From contig OY282610.1 of the NCBI GenBank assembly GCA_958298945.1, positions 50,971,667 through 51,035,666 on the forward strand: a DNA stretch of 64,000 nucleotides. Reading direction: 5' to 3'. How positions within the stretch are numbered: the first letter of the stretch is position 1; each line of letters opens with the position of its first letter. A program made the translations under genes and the position numbers. Shown in pieces: positions 1-9,630 of the stretch. The notes under the pieces were generated by a model. The model was not told the origin of the DNA and did no database searches. It saw only the letters and a program-made list of their open reading frames with translations. Source of the stretch: Atherix ibis. Taxonomy: Eukaryota > Arthropoda > Insecta > Diptera > Athericidae.

Positions 1-1004
1 CATTAACATCATTAAATAAATTTTCGAAAAAATTTCCTTTTTCATAGAAAAATAGAAATTTAAAAAAAAATTTAATGATCTTTTGGCAAATTTTTCTCAA
101 AACTCCCACCGAAATTTATCGTGACATGTCATTTTCCTTCCAATCATTATATTAAGAGTCATCGAAGGTTTGCCTGAAAGTGTGCAATGACACCACAAAA
201 TAAATTCTAAAAAACCTTAATTTTTATACAAAAAAAACGAATTTTAATAAAGAAAACAATTAATTTTATGCATTTTTTCTCAAAATCACCAACAAAAATT
301 TATCCAGAAAGGATATTCTCATTCCAATCGAGAAAATATGTATTGGAGAAGCTTTGCCTAAAAGTACGCAATGACACCATAAAAACAATTCTAAAAACCT
401 TAATTTGTATACAAAAAAAAACGACTTTTAAGAAAGAAAACTATAAATTTTATGAATTTTTTCTCAAAATCACCAACAAAAATTTATCCATAAAGGATAT
501 TCTCATTCCAATCGAGAAAATATGTATTGGAGAAGCTTTGCCTGAAAGTACGCAATGACACCATAAAAACAATTCTAAAAACCTTAATTTGTATACAAAA
601 AAAAACGAATTTTAGGAAAGAAAACTATAAATTTTATGAATTTTTTCTCAAAATCACCAACAAAAATTTATCCAGAAAGGATATTCTCATTCTAATCGAG
701 AAAATATGCATTGAAGAAGCTTTGCCTAAAAGTACGCAAAGACACCATAAAAACCGTTCTAAAAACCTTAATTTTTATACAAAAAAAAACGAATTTTAAG
801 AAAGAAAACCATAAATTTTATGAATTTTTTCTCAAAATCACCAACAAAAATTTATCCAGAAATGATATTCTCATTCCAATCGAGAAAATATGCATTGGAG
901 AAGCTTTGCCTGAAAGTACGCAATGACACCATAAAAACAATTCTAAAAACCTTAATTTTTATACAAAAAAAATGAATTTTAAGAAAGAAAACCATAAATT
1001 TTAT
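1..1004 (+). repeat. HOR unit U0 (partial, left edge): end of C4, C5, four S
   Basis: The window opens inside C4 at CATTAACATCATTAAATAAA. The TAAATAAA variant is shared with U21 near 31490. C5 has a private change (AGTCATCGAAGG near 161). Four S monomers begin at about 270, 454, 638 and 822. The first has TATGCATTTT instead of TATGAATTTT. The last is omega. Confidence 0.92.
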
Positions 1005-1174
1005 GAATTTTTTCTCAAAACCACCAACAAAAATTTATCCAGAAAGAATTTTCTCATTCCAATGAGAATAATATGAATTGGAGAAGCTTTGCCTGAAAGT
1101 GCACAATCATACCCCAAACAAACATCTCCAAAAAACCACCATTTTCATAGAGAAAAACAAATTTTAAGAGAAAG
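1005..1174 (+). repeat. Core monomer C1 (reference copy in unit U1)
   Basis: About 170 bp. The first half is almost S: GAATTTTTTCTCAAAACCACC, then TTTATCCAGAAAGAATTTTC, AATGAGAATAATATG and the GGAGAAGCTTTGCCTGAAAG box. The second half diverges from S after GAAAGTGCACAATCATACCCC and rejoins the S pattern weakly at AAATTTTAAGAGAAAG. ACCACC instead of ATCACC and the CAATCATACCCC stretch are diagnostic. One HindIII site (AAGCTT) lies at 1084. C1 always follows the last S monomer. Block boundaries are placed by alignment to S and are good to a few bases. Confidence 0.9.
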
Positions 1175-1350
1175 TGGACTCAGTGTAATAATTGTTGCCT
1201 CCTATTTTTTGAGAAAACTGGGTGCCTGGTGTAAAAATTGGATTTTCGTGAATATTGTCACAAATTTTCGAATTTTTGTGGTTTTTTGCATATCTTTAGG
1301 TGGTCAATTTATTTTGCTTTCAGTAAATAAAAAATTTAATTTTAGGCAAT
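1175..1350 (+). repeat. Core segment C2, the most diverged block of the unit
   Basis: About 176 bp from TGGACTCAGTG to TTTTAGGCAAT. It carries the only G-rich words of the unit (GAAAACTGGGTGCCTGGTG, GGTGGTCAATTT). It resembles S only at its edges: TATTTTTTGAGAAAACT near the start, and ATTTAATTTTAGG at the end, which matches the end of S (GAATTTTAGGAAAG). I infer a very diverged sixth monomer type rather than an insertion, because its length fits the monomer ladder. An imperfect 22 bp dyad lies inside at 1259-1280. C2 is well conserved between units, with scattered single changes, a 6 bp deletion in U19 and a T-run expansion in U17. Confidence 0.82.
1259..1280. other. Imperfect 22 bp dyad in C2, once per unit
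   Basis: The arms CACAAA and TTTGTG flank a centre on TTCGAA, and 18 of 22 positions fit perfect dyad symmetry. It recurs once in each HOR unit. Almost all units keep it exactly. U7 has two changes near 9880-9900 (CACAAA to GACAAA and TTCGAA to TTCGCA). Dyads of this size can be protein-binding sites, but no binding protein can be named from sequence, and A+T-rich DNA yields chance dyads. Confidence 0.5.
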
Positions 1351-1526
1351 TTTTTTTTAATAGTGCTCACAAAAATTTATTCTGAAAGGATATTCCTTTT
1401 TCGATCAGGATAATATGGATCTAGAAGGCTATGTTAAAGTGTATGTAATGAAACCATGAAACAAATTGCCATTTTTATCCAAAAAAGCAAACTTTATTTC
1501 TAAAAAAATACAGCGAACTTTAGGTA
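1351..1526 (+). repeat. Core monomer C3 (reference copy in U1)
   Basis: About 176 bp starting in the T run before AATAGTGCTCAC. It has recognisable S landmarks in order: CTCACAAAAATTTATTC, GAAAGGATATTCC, CGATCAGGATAATATGGA, AGAAGGCTATG, AAAGTGTATGTAATG and ATTTTTATCCAAAAAAGC. Its unique XbaI site TCTAGA (1420-1425) occurs once per unit and is lost in U20. A 14-base word CGATCAGGATAATA is shared with C4, 176 bp downstream, so C3 and C4 may be sister monomers. Confidence 0.88.
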
Positions 1527-1710
1527 TTTTTTTTTAAAACGCCTGGAAAAAATTTTCCTGTAAGGACTTTTTTAGTCCGATCAGGATAATAAGAATAATT
1601 ATTAGTTTCACATATGTATGCGCATTAACATCATTAAACAAATTTTCGAAAAAATTTCCTTTTTCATAGAAAAATAGAAATTTAAAAAAAAATTTAATGA
1701 TCTTTTGGCA
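1527..1710 (+). repeat. Core monomer C4 (reference copy in U1)
   Basis: About 184 bp from the T run before AAAACGCCTGG to CTTTTGGCAAA. Shared S landmarks are TAAGGACTTT (S: AAAGGATATTC) and the CGATCAGGATAATA word. It contains a short hairpin (1564-1578), the palindrome AATAATTATT (1594-1603) and a single NdeI site CATATG (1611-1616). The 3' half is unlike S except for its A/T runs. An open frame of 65 codons on the minus strand here starts at GTG and is not supported as a gene. Confidence 0.86.
1564..1578. other. Short GGACT/AGTCC hairpin in C4, once per unit
   Basis: A perfect 5 bp inverted repeat GGACT/AGTCC closes a loop of five T. It is present in nearly every unit. U35 and U36 have AGTCC changed to TGTCC, leaving a 4 bp stem. 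U39 has a change that extends the arms to GGACTT/AAGTCC. The palindrome AATAATTATT follows 15 bp downstream. It is too short to claim a function. Confidence 0.45.
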
Positions 1711-1891
1711 AATTTTTCTCAAAACTCCCACCGAAATTTATCGTGACATGTCATTTTCCTTCCAATCATTATATTAAGAGTCATAGAAGGTTTGCCTGAA
1801 AGTGTGCAATGACACCACAAAATAAATTCTAAAAAACCTTAATTTTTATACAAAAAAAACGAATTTTAATAAAGAAAACAATTAATTTTAT
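1711..1891 (+). repeat. Core monomer C5 (reference copy in U1)
   Basis: About 181 bp. The first half is diverged (CTCAAAACTCCCACCGAAATT, GACATGTCATTTTCC, CAATCATTATATTAAG). The second half returns to S (GAAGGTTTGCCTGAAAGTG, GCAATGACACCACAAAATAA, CTTAATTTTTATACAAAA). C5 ends in the linker AATAAAGAAAACAATTAATT, called linker i here, which also appears before some internal S monomers. GACATGTC (1745-1752) is an 8 bp palindrome, lost in U33 and U34 (GACAGGTC) and U36 (GACATATC). C5 has no HindIII site. Confidence 0.9.
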
Positions 1892-2076
1892 GAATTTTTT
1901 CTCAAAATCACCAACAAAAATTTATCCAGAAAGGATATTCTCATTCCAATCGAGAAAATATGTATTGGAGAAGCTTTGCCTGAAAGTACGCAATGACACC
2001 ATAAAAACAATTCTAAAAACCTTAATTTGTATACAAAAAAAAAACGAATTTTAAGAAAGAAAACTATAAATTTTAT
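1892..2076 (+). repeat. S monomer, alpha type, first after the core (reference copy in U1)
   Basis: About 185 bp. Order of landmarks: GAATTTTTTCTCAAAATCACC, TTTATCCAGAAAGGATATTC, CCAATCGAGAAAATATGTAT, GGAGAAGCTTTGCCTGAAAG, TACGCAATGACACCATAAAA, ACAATTCTAAAAACC, TTAATTTGTATAC, then a poly(A) tract of variable length and a linker. Alpha is defined by TGTATTGG and TTTGTATAC. AAGCTT gives one HindIII site per monomer. Most length differences between S copies come from 7 to 12 A residues in the poly(A) tract. Confidence 0.93.
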
Positions 2077-2260
2077 GAATTTTTTCTCAAAATCACCAAC
2101 AAAAATTTATCCAGAAAGGATATTCTCATTTCAATCGAGAAAATATGTATTGGAGAAGCTTTGCCTGAAAGTACGCAATGACACCATAAAAACAATTCTA
2201 AAAACCTTAATTTGTATACAAAAAAAAACGAATTTTAGGAAAGAAAACTATAAATTTTAT
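2077..2260 (+). repeat. S monomer, alpha type, second (reference copy in U1)
   Basis: This 184 bp monomer differs from its left neighbour at only a few positions, for example ATTTCAATCG for ATTCCAATCG. It ends in the linker TTAGGAAAGAAAACTATAAA (linker ii). Such near identity between adjacent monomers, against strong divergence among C1-C5, shows that the S run is the actively homogenised part of the unit. Confidence 0.92.
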
Positions 2261-2443
2261 GAATTTTTTCTCAAAATCACCAACAAAAATTTATCCAGAA
2301 ATGATATTCTCATTCCAATCGAGAAAATATGCATTGGAGAAGCTTTACCTAAAAGTACGCAATGACACCATAAACGCAATTCTAAAAACCTTAATTTTTA
2401 TACAAAAAAAATGAATTTTAAGAAAGAAAACCATAAATTTTAT
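2261..2443 (+). repeat. S monomer, omega type, last before C1 (reference copy in U1)
   Basis: This 183 bp monomer carries AAATGATATTC instead of AAAGGATATTC, then TGCATTGG and TTTTTATACAAAAAAAATG. Omega is nearly always the monomer next to C1. It is absent from that place in U11, U13, U14, U15 and U16. This copy also has ACCATAAACGCAATTC, shared with the omega monomer of U23 near 35463. Confidence 0.9.
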
Positions 2444-4065
2444 GAATTTTTTCTCAAAACCACCAACAAAAATTTATCCAGAAAGAATTTTCTCATTCCA
2501 ATGAGAATAATATGAATTGGAGAAGCTTTGCCTGAAAGTGCACAATCATACCCCAAACAAACATCTCCAAAAAACCACCATTTTCATAGAGAAAAACAAA
2601 TTTTAAGAGAAAGTGGACTCAGTGTAATGATTGTTGCCTCCTATTTTTTGAGAAAACTGGGTGCCTGGTGTAAAAATTGGATTTTCGTGAATATTGTCAC
2701 AAATTTTCGAATTTTTGTGGTTTTTTGCATATCTTTAGGTGGTCAATTTATTTTGCTTTCAGTAAATAAAAAATTTAATTTTAGGCAATTTTTTTTTAAT
2801 AGTGCTCACAAAAATTTATTCTGAAAGGATATTCCTTTTTCGATCAGGATAATATGGATCTAGAAGGCTATGTTAAAGTGTATGTAATGAAACCATGAAA
2901 CAAATTGCCAATTTTATCCAAAAAAGCAAACTTTATTTTTAAAAAAATACAGCGAACTTTAGGTATTTGTTTTTAAAACGCCTGGAAAAAATTTTCCTGT
3001 AAGGACTTTTTTAGTCCGATCAGGATAATAAGAATAATTATTAGTTTCACATATGTATGCGCATTAACATCATTAAACAAATTTTCGAAAAAATTTCCTT
3101 TTTCATAGAAAAATAGAAATTTAAAAAAAAATTTAATGATCTTTTGGCAAATTTTTCTCAAAACTCCCACCGAAATTTATCGTGACATGTCATTTTCCTT
3201 CCAATCATTATATTAAGAGTCATAGAAGGTTTGCCTGAAAGTGTGCAATGACACCACAAAATAAATTCTAAAAAACCTTAATTTTTATACAAAAAAAACC
3301 AATTTTAATAAAGAAAACAATTAATTTTATGAATTTTTTCTCAAAATCACCAACAAAAATTTATCCAGAAAGGATATTCTCATTCCAATCGAGAAAATAT
3401 GTATTGGAGAATCTTTGCCTGAAAGTACGCAATGACACCATAAAAACAATTCTAAAAACCTTAATTTGTATACAAAAAAAAAACGAATTTTAAGAAAGAA
3501 AACTATAAATTTTATGAATTTTTTCTCAAAATCACCAACAAAAATTTATCCAGAAAGGATATTCTCATTCCAATCGAGAAAATATGTATTGGAGAAGCTT
3601 TGCCTGAAAGTACGCAATGACACCATAAAAACAATTCTAAAAACCTTAATTTGTATACAAAAAAAAACGAATTTTAGGAAAGAAAACTATAAATTTTATG
3701 AATTTTTTCTCAAAATCACCAACAAAAATTTATCCAGAAAGGATATTCTCATTCCAATCGAGAAAATATGCATTGGAGAAGCTTTGCCTAAAAGTACGCA
3801 ATGACACCATAAAAACCGTTCTAAAACCCTTAATTTTTATACAAAAAAAACGAATTTTAAGAAAGAAAACCATAAATTTTATGAATTTTTTCTCAAAATC
3901 ACCAACAAAAATTTATCCAGAAATGATATTCTCATTCCAATCGAGAAAATATGCATTGGAGAAGCTTTGCCTGAAAGTACGCAATGACACCATAAAAACA
4001 ATTCTAAAAACCTTAATTTTTATACAAAAAAAATGAATTTTAAGAAAGAAAACCATAAATTTTAT
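2444..4065 (+). repeat. HOR unit U2, 1622 bp, n = 4
   Basis: Markers are GTAATGATTG in C2 (near 2625), GGTATTTGTTTTT at the C3/C4 join, AAAACCAATTTTAATAAAG near 3297 and GAGAATCTTTGCC near 3408. The last two are shared with U24 at an offset of about 33.09 kb. The third S is beta and the fourth omega. Confidence 0.94.
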
Positions 4066-5686
4066 GAATTTTTTCTCAAAACCACCAACAAAAATTTATC
4101 CAGAAAGAATTTTCTCATTCCAATGAGAATAATATGAATTGGAGAAGCTTTACCTGAAAGTGCACAATCATACCCCAAACAAACATCTCCAAAAAACCAC
4201 CATTTTCATAGAGAAAAACAAATTTTAAGAGAAAGTGGACTCAGTGTAATAATTGTTGCCTCCTATTTTTTGAGAAAACTGGGTGCCTGGTGTAAAAATT
4301 GGATTTTCGTGAATATTGTCACAAATTTTCGAATTTTTGTGGTTTTTTGCATATCTTTAGGTGGTCAATTTATTTTGCTTTCAGTAAATAAAAAATTTAA
4401 TTTTAGGCAATTTTTTTTTAATAGTGCTCCACAAAAATTTATTCTGAAAGGATATTCCTTTTTCGATCAGAATAATATGGATCTAGAAGGCTATGTTAAA
4501 GTGTATGTAATGAAACCATGAAACAAATTACCATTTTTATCCAAAAAAGCAAACTTTATTTTTAAAAAAATACAGCGAACTTTAGGTATTTTTTTTTAAA
4601 ACGCCTGGAAAAAATTTTCCTGTAAGGACTTTTTTAGTCCGATCAGGATAATAAGAATAATTATTAGTTTCACATATGTATGTGCATTAACATCATTAAA
4701 CAAATTTTCGAAAAAATTTCCTTTTTCATAGAAAAATAGAAATTTAAAAAAAAATTTAATGATCTTTTGGCAAATTTTTCTCAAAACTCCCACCGAAATT
4801 TATCGTGACATGTCATTTTCCTTCCAATCATTATACTAAGAGTCATAGAAGGTTTGCCTGAAAGTGTGCAATGACACCACAAAATAAATTCTAAAAAACC
4901 TTAATTTTTATACAAAAAAAACGAATTTTAATAAAGAAAACAATTAATTTTATGAATTTTTTCTCAAAATCACCAACAAAAATTTATCCAGAAAGGATAT
5001 TCTCATTCCAATCGAGAAAATATGTATTGGAGAAGCTTTGCCTGAAAGTACGCAATGACACCATAAAAACAATTCTAAAAACCTTAATTTGTATACAAAA
5101 AAAAACGAATTTTAAGAAAGAAAATTATAAATTTTATGAATTTTTTCTCAAAATCACCAACAAAAATTTATCCAGAAAGGATATTCTCATTCCAATCGAG
5201 AAAATATGTATTGGAGAAGCTTTGCCTGAAAGTATGCAATGACACCATAAAAACAATTCTAAAAACCTTAATTTGTATACAAAAAAAACGAATTTTAGGA
5301 AAGAAAACTATAAATTTTATGAATTTTTTCTCAAAATCACCAACAAAAATTTATCCAGAAAGGATATTCTCATTCCAATCGAGAAAATATGCATTGGAGA
5401 AGCTTTGCCTAAAAGAACGCAATGACACCATAAAAACCGTTCTAAAAACCTTAATTTTTATACAAAAAAAACGAATTTTAAGAAAGAAAACCATAAATTT
5501 TATGAATTTTTTCTCAAAATCACCAACAAAAATTTATCCAGAAATGATATTCTCATTCCAATCGAGAAAATATGCATTGGAGAAGCTTTGCCTGAAAGTA
5601 CGCAATGACACCATAAAAACAATTCTAAAAACCTTCATTTTTATACAAAAAAAATGAATTTTAAGAAAGAAAACCATAAATTTTAT
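4066..5686 (+). repeat. HOR unit U3, 1621 bp, n = 4
   Basis: Markers are GCTTTACCTG in C1, an extra C in C3 (GTGCTCCAC near 4427), GATCAGAATAAT, TATGTGCATT and TATACTAAG. The GCTCCAC/TATGTGC set is shared only with U25 and U28. The AGTATGCAATG variant at 5231 matches U25 at exactly 33,092 bp distance. Confidence 0.94.
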
Positions 5687-7306
5687 GAATTTTTTCTCAA
5701 AACCACCAACAAAAATTTATCCAGAAAGAATTTTCTCATTCCAATGAGAATAATATGAATTGGAGAAGCTTTACCTGAAAGTGCACAATCATACCCCAAA
5801 CAAACATCTCCAAAAAAACACCATTTTCATAGAGAAAAACAAATTTTAAGAGAAAGTGGACTCAGTGTAATAATTGTTGCCTCCTATTTTTTGAGAAAAC
5901 TGGGTGCCTGGTGTAAAAATTGGATTTTCGTGAATATTGTCACAAATTTTCGAATTTTTGTGGTTTTTTGCATATCTTTAGGTGGTCAATTTATTTTGCT
6001 TTCAGTAAATAAAAAATTTAATTTTAGGCAATTTTTTTTTAATAGTGCTCACAAAAATTTATTCTGAAAGGATATTCCTTTTTCGATAAGGATAATATGG
6101 ATCTAGAAGGCTATGTTAAAGTGTATGTAATAAAACCATGAAACAAATTGCCATTTTTATCCAAAAAAGCAAACTTTATTTTTAAAAAAATACAGCGAAC
6201 TTTAGATATTTTTTTTTAAAACGCCTGGAAAAAATTTTCCTGTAAGGACTTTTTTAGTCCGATCAGGATAATAAGAATAATTATTAGTTTCACATATGTA
6301 TGCGCATTAACATCATTAAACAAATTTTCGAAAAAATTTCCTTTTTCATAGAAAAATAGAAATTTAAAAAAAAATTTAATGATCTTTTGGCAAATTTTTT
6401 CAAAACTCCCACCGAAATTTATCGTGACATGTCATTTTCCTTCCAATCATTATATTAAGAGTCATAGAAGGTTTGCCTGAAAGTGTGCAATGACACCACA
6501 AAATAAATTCTAAAAAACCTTAATTTTTATACAAAAAAAACGAATTTTAATAAAGAAAACAATTAATTTTATGAATTTTTTCTCAAAATCACCAACAAAA
6601 ATTTGTCCAGAAAGGATATTCTCATTCCAATCGAGAAAATATGTATTGGAGAAGCTTTGCCTGAAAGTACGCAATGACACCATAAAAACAATTCTAAAAA
6701 CCTTAATTTGTATACAAAAAAAAACGAATTTTAAGAAAGAAAACTATAAATTTTATGAATTTTTTTTCAAAATCACCAACAAAAATTTATCCAGAAAGGA
6801 TATTCTCATTCCAATCGAGAAAATATGTATTGGAGAAGCTTTGCCTAAAAGTACGCAATGACACCATAAAAACCGTTCTAAAAACCTTAATTTTTATACA
6901 AAAAAAACGAATTTTAATAAAGAAAACAATTAATTTTATGAATTTTTTCTCAAAATCACCAACAAAAATTTATCCAGAAAGGATATTCTCATTCCAATCG
7001 AGAAAATATGCATTGGAGAAGCTTTGCCTAAAAGTACGCAATGACACCATAAAAACCGTTCTAAAAACCTTAATTTTTATACAAAAAAAAACGAATTTTA
7101 AGAAATAAAACCATAAATTTTATGAATTTTTTCTCAAAATCACCAACAAAAATTTATCCAGAAATGATATTCTCATTCCAATCGAGAAAATATGCATTGG
7201 AGAAGCTTTGCCTGAAAGTACGCAATGACACCATAAAAACAATTCTAAAAACCTTAATTTTTATACAAAAAAAATGAATTTTAAGAAAGAAAACCATAAA
7301 TTTTAT
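5687..7306 (+). repeat. HOR unit U4, 1620 bp, n = 4
   Basis: C1 has an inserted A and a C to A change (AAAAAAACACCAT), which breaks any frame through C1-C2. Other private changes are CGATAAGGATAA in C3, TTTAGATATTT, one missing C in C5 (ATTTTTTCAAAACTC) and TTTGTCCAG in the first S. The last S has the linker AAGAAATAAAACC, also seen in U5, U25 and U28. Confidence 0.93.
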
Positions 7307-8559
7307 GAATTTTTTCTCAAAACCACCAACAAAAATTTATCCAGAAAGAATTTTCTCATTCCAATGAGAATAATATGAATTGGAGAAGCTTTGCCTGAAA
7401 GTGCACAATCATACCCCAAACAAACATCTCCAAAAAACCACCATTTTCATAGAGAAAAACAAATTTTAAGAGAAAGTGGACTCAGTGTAATAATTGTTGG
7501 CTCCTATTTTTTGAGAAAACTGGGTGCCTGGTGTAAAAATTGGATTTTCGTGAATATTGTCACAAATTTTCGAATTTTTGTGGTTTTTTGCATATCTTTA
7601 GGTGGTCAATTTATTTTGCTTTCAGTAAATAAAAAATTTAATTTTAGGCAATTTTTTTTTAATAGTGCTCACAAAAATTTATTCTGAAAGGATATTCCTT
7701 TTTCGATCAGGATAATATGGATCTAGAAGGCTATGTTAAAGTGTATGTAATGAAACCATGAAACAAATTGCCATTTTTATCCAAAAAAGCAAACTTTATT
7801 TTTAAAAAAATACAGCGAACTTTAGGTATTTTTTTTTAAAACGCCTGGAAAATATTTTCCTGTAAGGACTTTTTTAGTCCGATCAGGATAATAAGAATAA
7901 TTATTAGTTTCACATATGTATGCGCATTAACATCATTAAACAAATTTTCGAAAAAATTTCCTTTTTCATAGAAAAATAGAAATTTAAAAAAAAATTTAAT
8001 GATCTTTTGGCAAATTTTTCTCAACACTCCCACCGAAATTTATCGTGACATGTCATTTTCCTTCCAATCATTATATTAAGAGTCATAGAAGGTTTGCCTG
8101 AAAGTGTGCAATGACACCACAAAATAAATTCTAAAAAACCTTAATTTTTATACAAAAAAAACGAATTTTAAGAAAGAAAACCATAAATTTTATGAATTTT
8201 TTCTCAAAATCACCAACAAAAATTTATCCAGAAAGGATATTCTCATTCCAATCGAGAAAATATGTATTGGAGAAGCTTTGCCTAAAAGTACGCAATGACA
8301 CCATAAAAACCGTTCTAAAAACCTTAATTTTTATACAAAAAAAACGAATTTTAAGAAATAAAACCATAAATTTTATGAATTTTTTCTCAAAATCACCAAC
8401 AAAAATTTATCCAGAAATGATATTCTCATTCCAATCGAGAAAATATGCATTGGAGAAGCTTTGCCTGAAAGTACGCAATGACACCATAAAAACAATTCTA
8501 AAAACCTTAATTTTTATACAAAAAAAATGAATTTTAAGAAAGAAAACCATAAATTTTAT
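7307..8559 (+). repeat. HOR unit U5, 1253 bp, n = 2 (contracted)
   Basis: Only two S are present, one beta-like and one omega. C5 ends in AAGAAAGAAAACCATAAATT (linker iii, normally between late S monomers) instead of linker i. This fits a deletion joining the end of C5 to an internal S linker. AAAATATTTTCC in C4 is shared with U6. Confidence 0.94.
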
Positions 8560-9630
8560 GAATTTTTTCTCAAAACCACCAACAAAAATTTATCCAGAAA
8601 GAATTTTCTCATTCCAATGAGAATAATATGAATTGGAGAAGCTTTGCCTGAAAGTGCACAATCATACCCCAAACAAACATCTCCAAAAAACCACCATTTT
8701 CATAGAGAAAAACAAATTTTAAGAGAAAGTGGACTCAGTGTAATAATTGTTGCCTCCTATTTTTTGAGAAAACTGGGTGCCTGGTGTAAAAATTGGATTT
8801 TCGTGAATATTGTCACAAATTTTCGAATTTTTGTGGTTTTTTGCATATCTTTAGGTGGTCAATTTATTTTGCTTTCAGTAAATAAAAAATTTAATTTTAG
8901 GCAATTTTTTTTTAATAGTGCTCACAAAAATTTATTCTGAAAGGATATTCCTTTTTCGATCAGGATAATATGGATCTAGAAGGCTATGTTAAAGTGTATG
9001 TAATGAAACCATGAAACAAATTGCCATTTTTATCCAAAAAAGCAAACTTTATTTTTAAAAAAATACAGCGAACTTTAGGTATTTTTTTTTAAAACGCCTG
9101 GAAAATATTTTCCTGTAAGGACTTTTTTAGTCCGATCAGGATAATAAGAATAATTATTAGTTTCACATATGTATGCGCATTAACATCATTAAACAAATTT
9201 TCGAAAAAATTTCCTTTTTCATAGAAAAATAGAAATTTAAAAAAAAATTTAATGATCTTTTGGCAAATTTTTCTCAAAACTCCCACCGAAATTTATCGTG
9301 ACATGTCATTTTCCTTCCAATCATTATATTAAGAGTCATAGAAGGTTTGCCTGAAAGTGTGCAATGACACCACAAAATAAATTCTAAAAAACCTTAATTT
9401 TTATACAAAAAAAAACGAATTTTAAGAAAGAAAACCATAAATTTTATGAATTTTTTCTCAAAATCACCAACAAAAATTTATCCAGAAATGATATTCTCAT
9501 TCCAATCGAGAAAATATGCATTGGAGAAGCTTTGCCTGAAAGTACGCAATGACACCATAAAAACAATTCTAAAAACCTTAATTTTTATACAAAAAAAATG
9601 AATTTTAAGAAAGAAAACCATAAATTTTAT
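8560..9630 (+). repeat. HOR unit U6, 1071 bp, n = 1 (contracted)
   Basis: The single S is omega, joined to C5 through linker iii as in U5. It shares AAAATATTTTCC with U5, so the two are neighbours by duplication. This is near the minimum unit: 887 bp core plus one monomer. Confidence 0.94.

Larger units (their letters stand above)
1005..2443 (+). repeat. HOR unit U1, 1439 bp, n = 3
   Basis: This is the reference unit, with C1-C5 (887 bp) and three S. Its core matches U22 (TTTATTTCTAAAA near 1495), but its last S matches U23 (ATAAACGC). Relative to the 31.5-38.6 kb region it looks like a U22 core joined to a U23 tail, with one unit missing between. Confidence 0.94.

Noticed and set aside
1175..1350. 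Intron, promoter or Pol III gene signals in C2
   Set aside because: TTTGCAG-like and TATA-like words occur by chance in this composition. No A/B boxes, cloverleaf or paired splice sites could be supported.
1089..1385. 98-codon plus-strand frame across C1-C3, recurring in most units
   Set aside because: It starts at TTG, not ATG. It is broken by a frameshift or stop in U4, U7, U15 and U17 and loses its start in U3, U9, U12, U25, U27, U28 and U31. There is no sign of selection or of any known protein family.
1534..1731. 65-codon minus-strand frame over C4, recurring in most units
   Set aside because: It starts at GTG. The hydrophobic look (runs of F, I, L, K) follows from A/T-rich codons. It is missing in U4, U10, U13, U14, U23, U24 and U39 through ordinary indels or substitutions.
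1892..2443. CRISPR array
   Set aside because: The periodicity is 184 bp with no short direct repeat/unique spacer pattern. The whole monomer is conserved.
5136..5657. ATG-started frames of 96-295 codons over S monomers
   Set aside because: They are overlapping readings of the same 184 bp repeat in shifting frames. Their length depends only on poly(A) tract length. No promoter or gene context is present.
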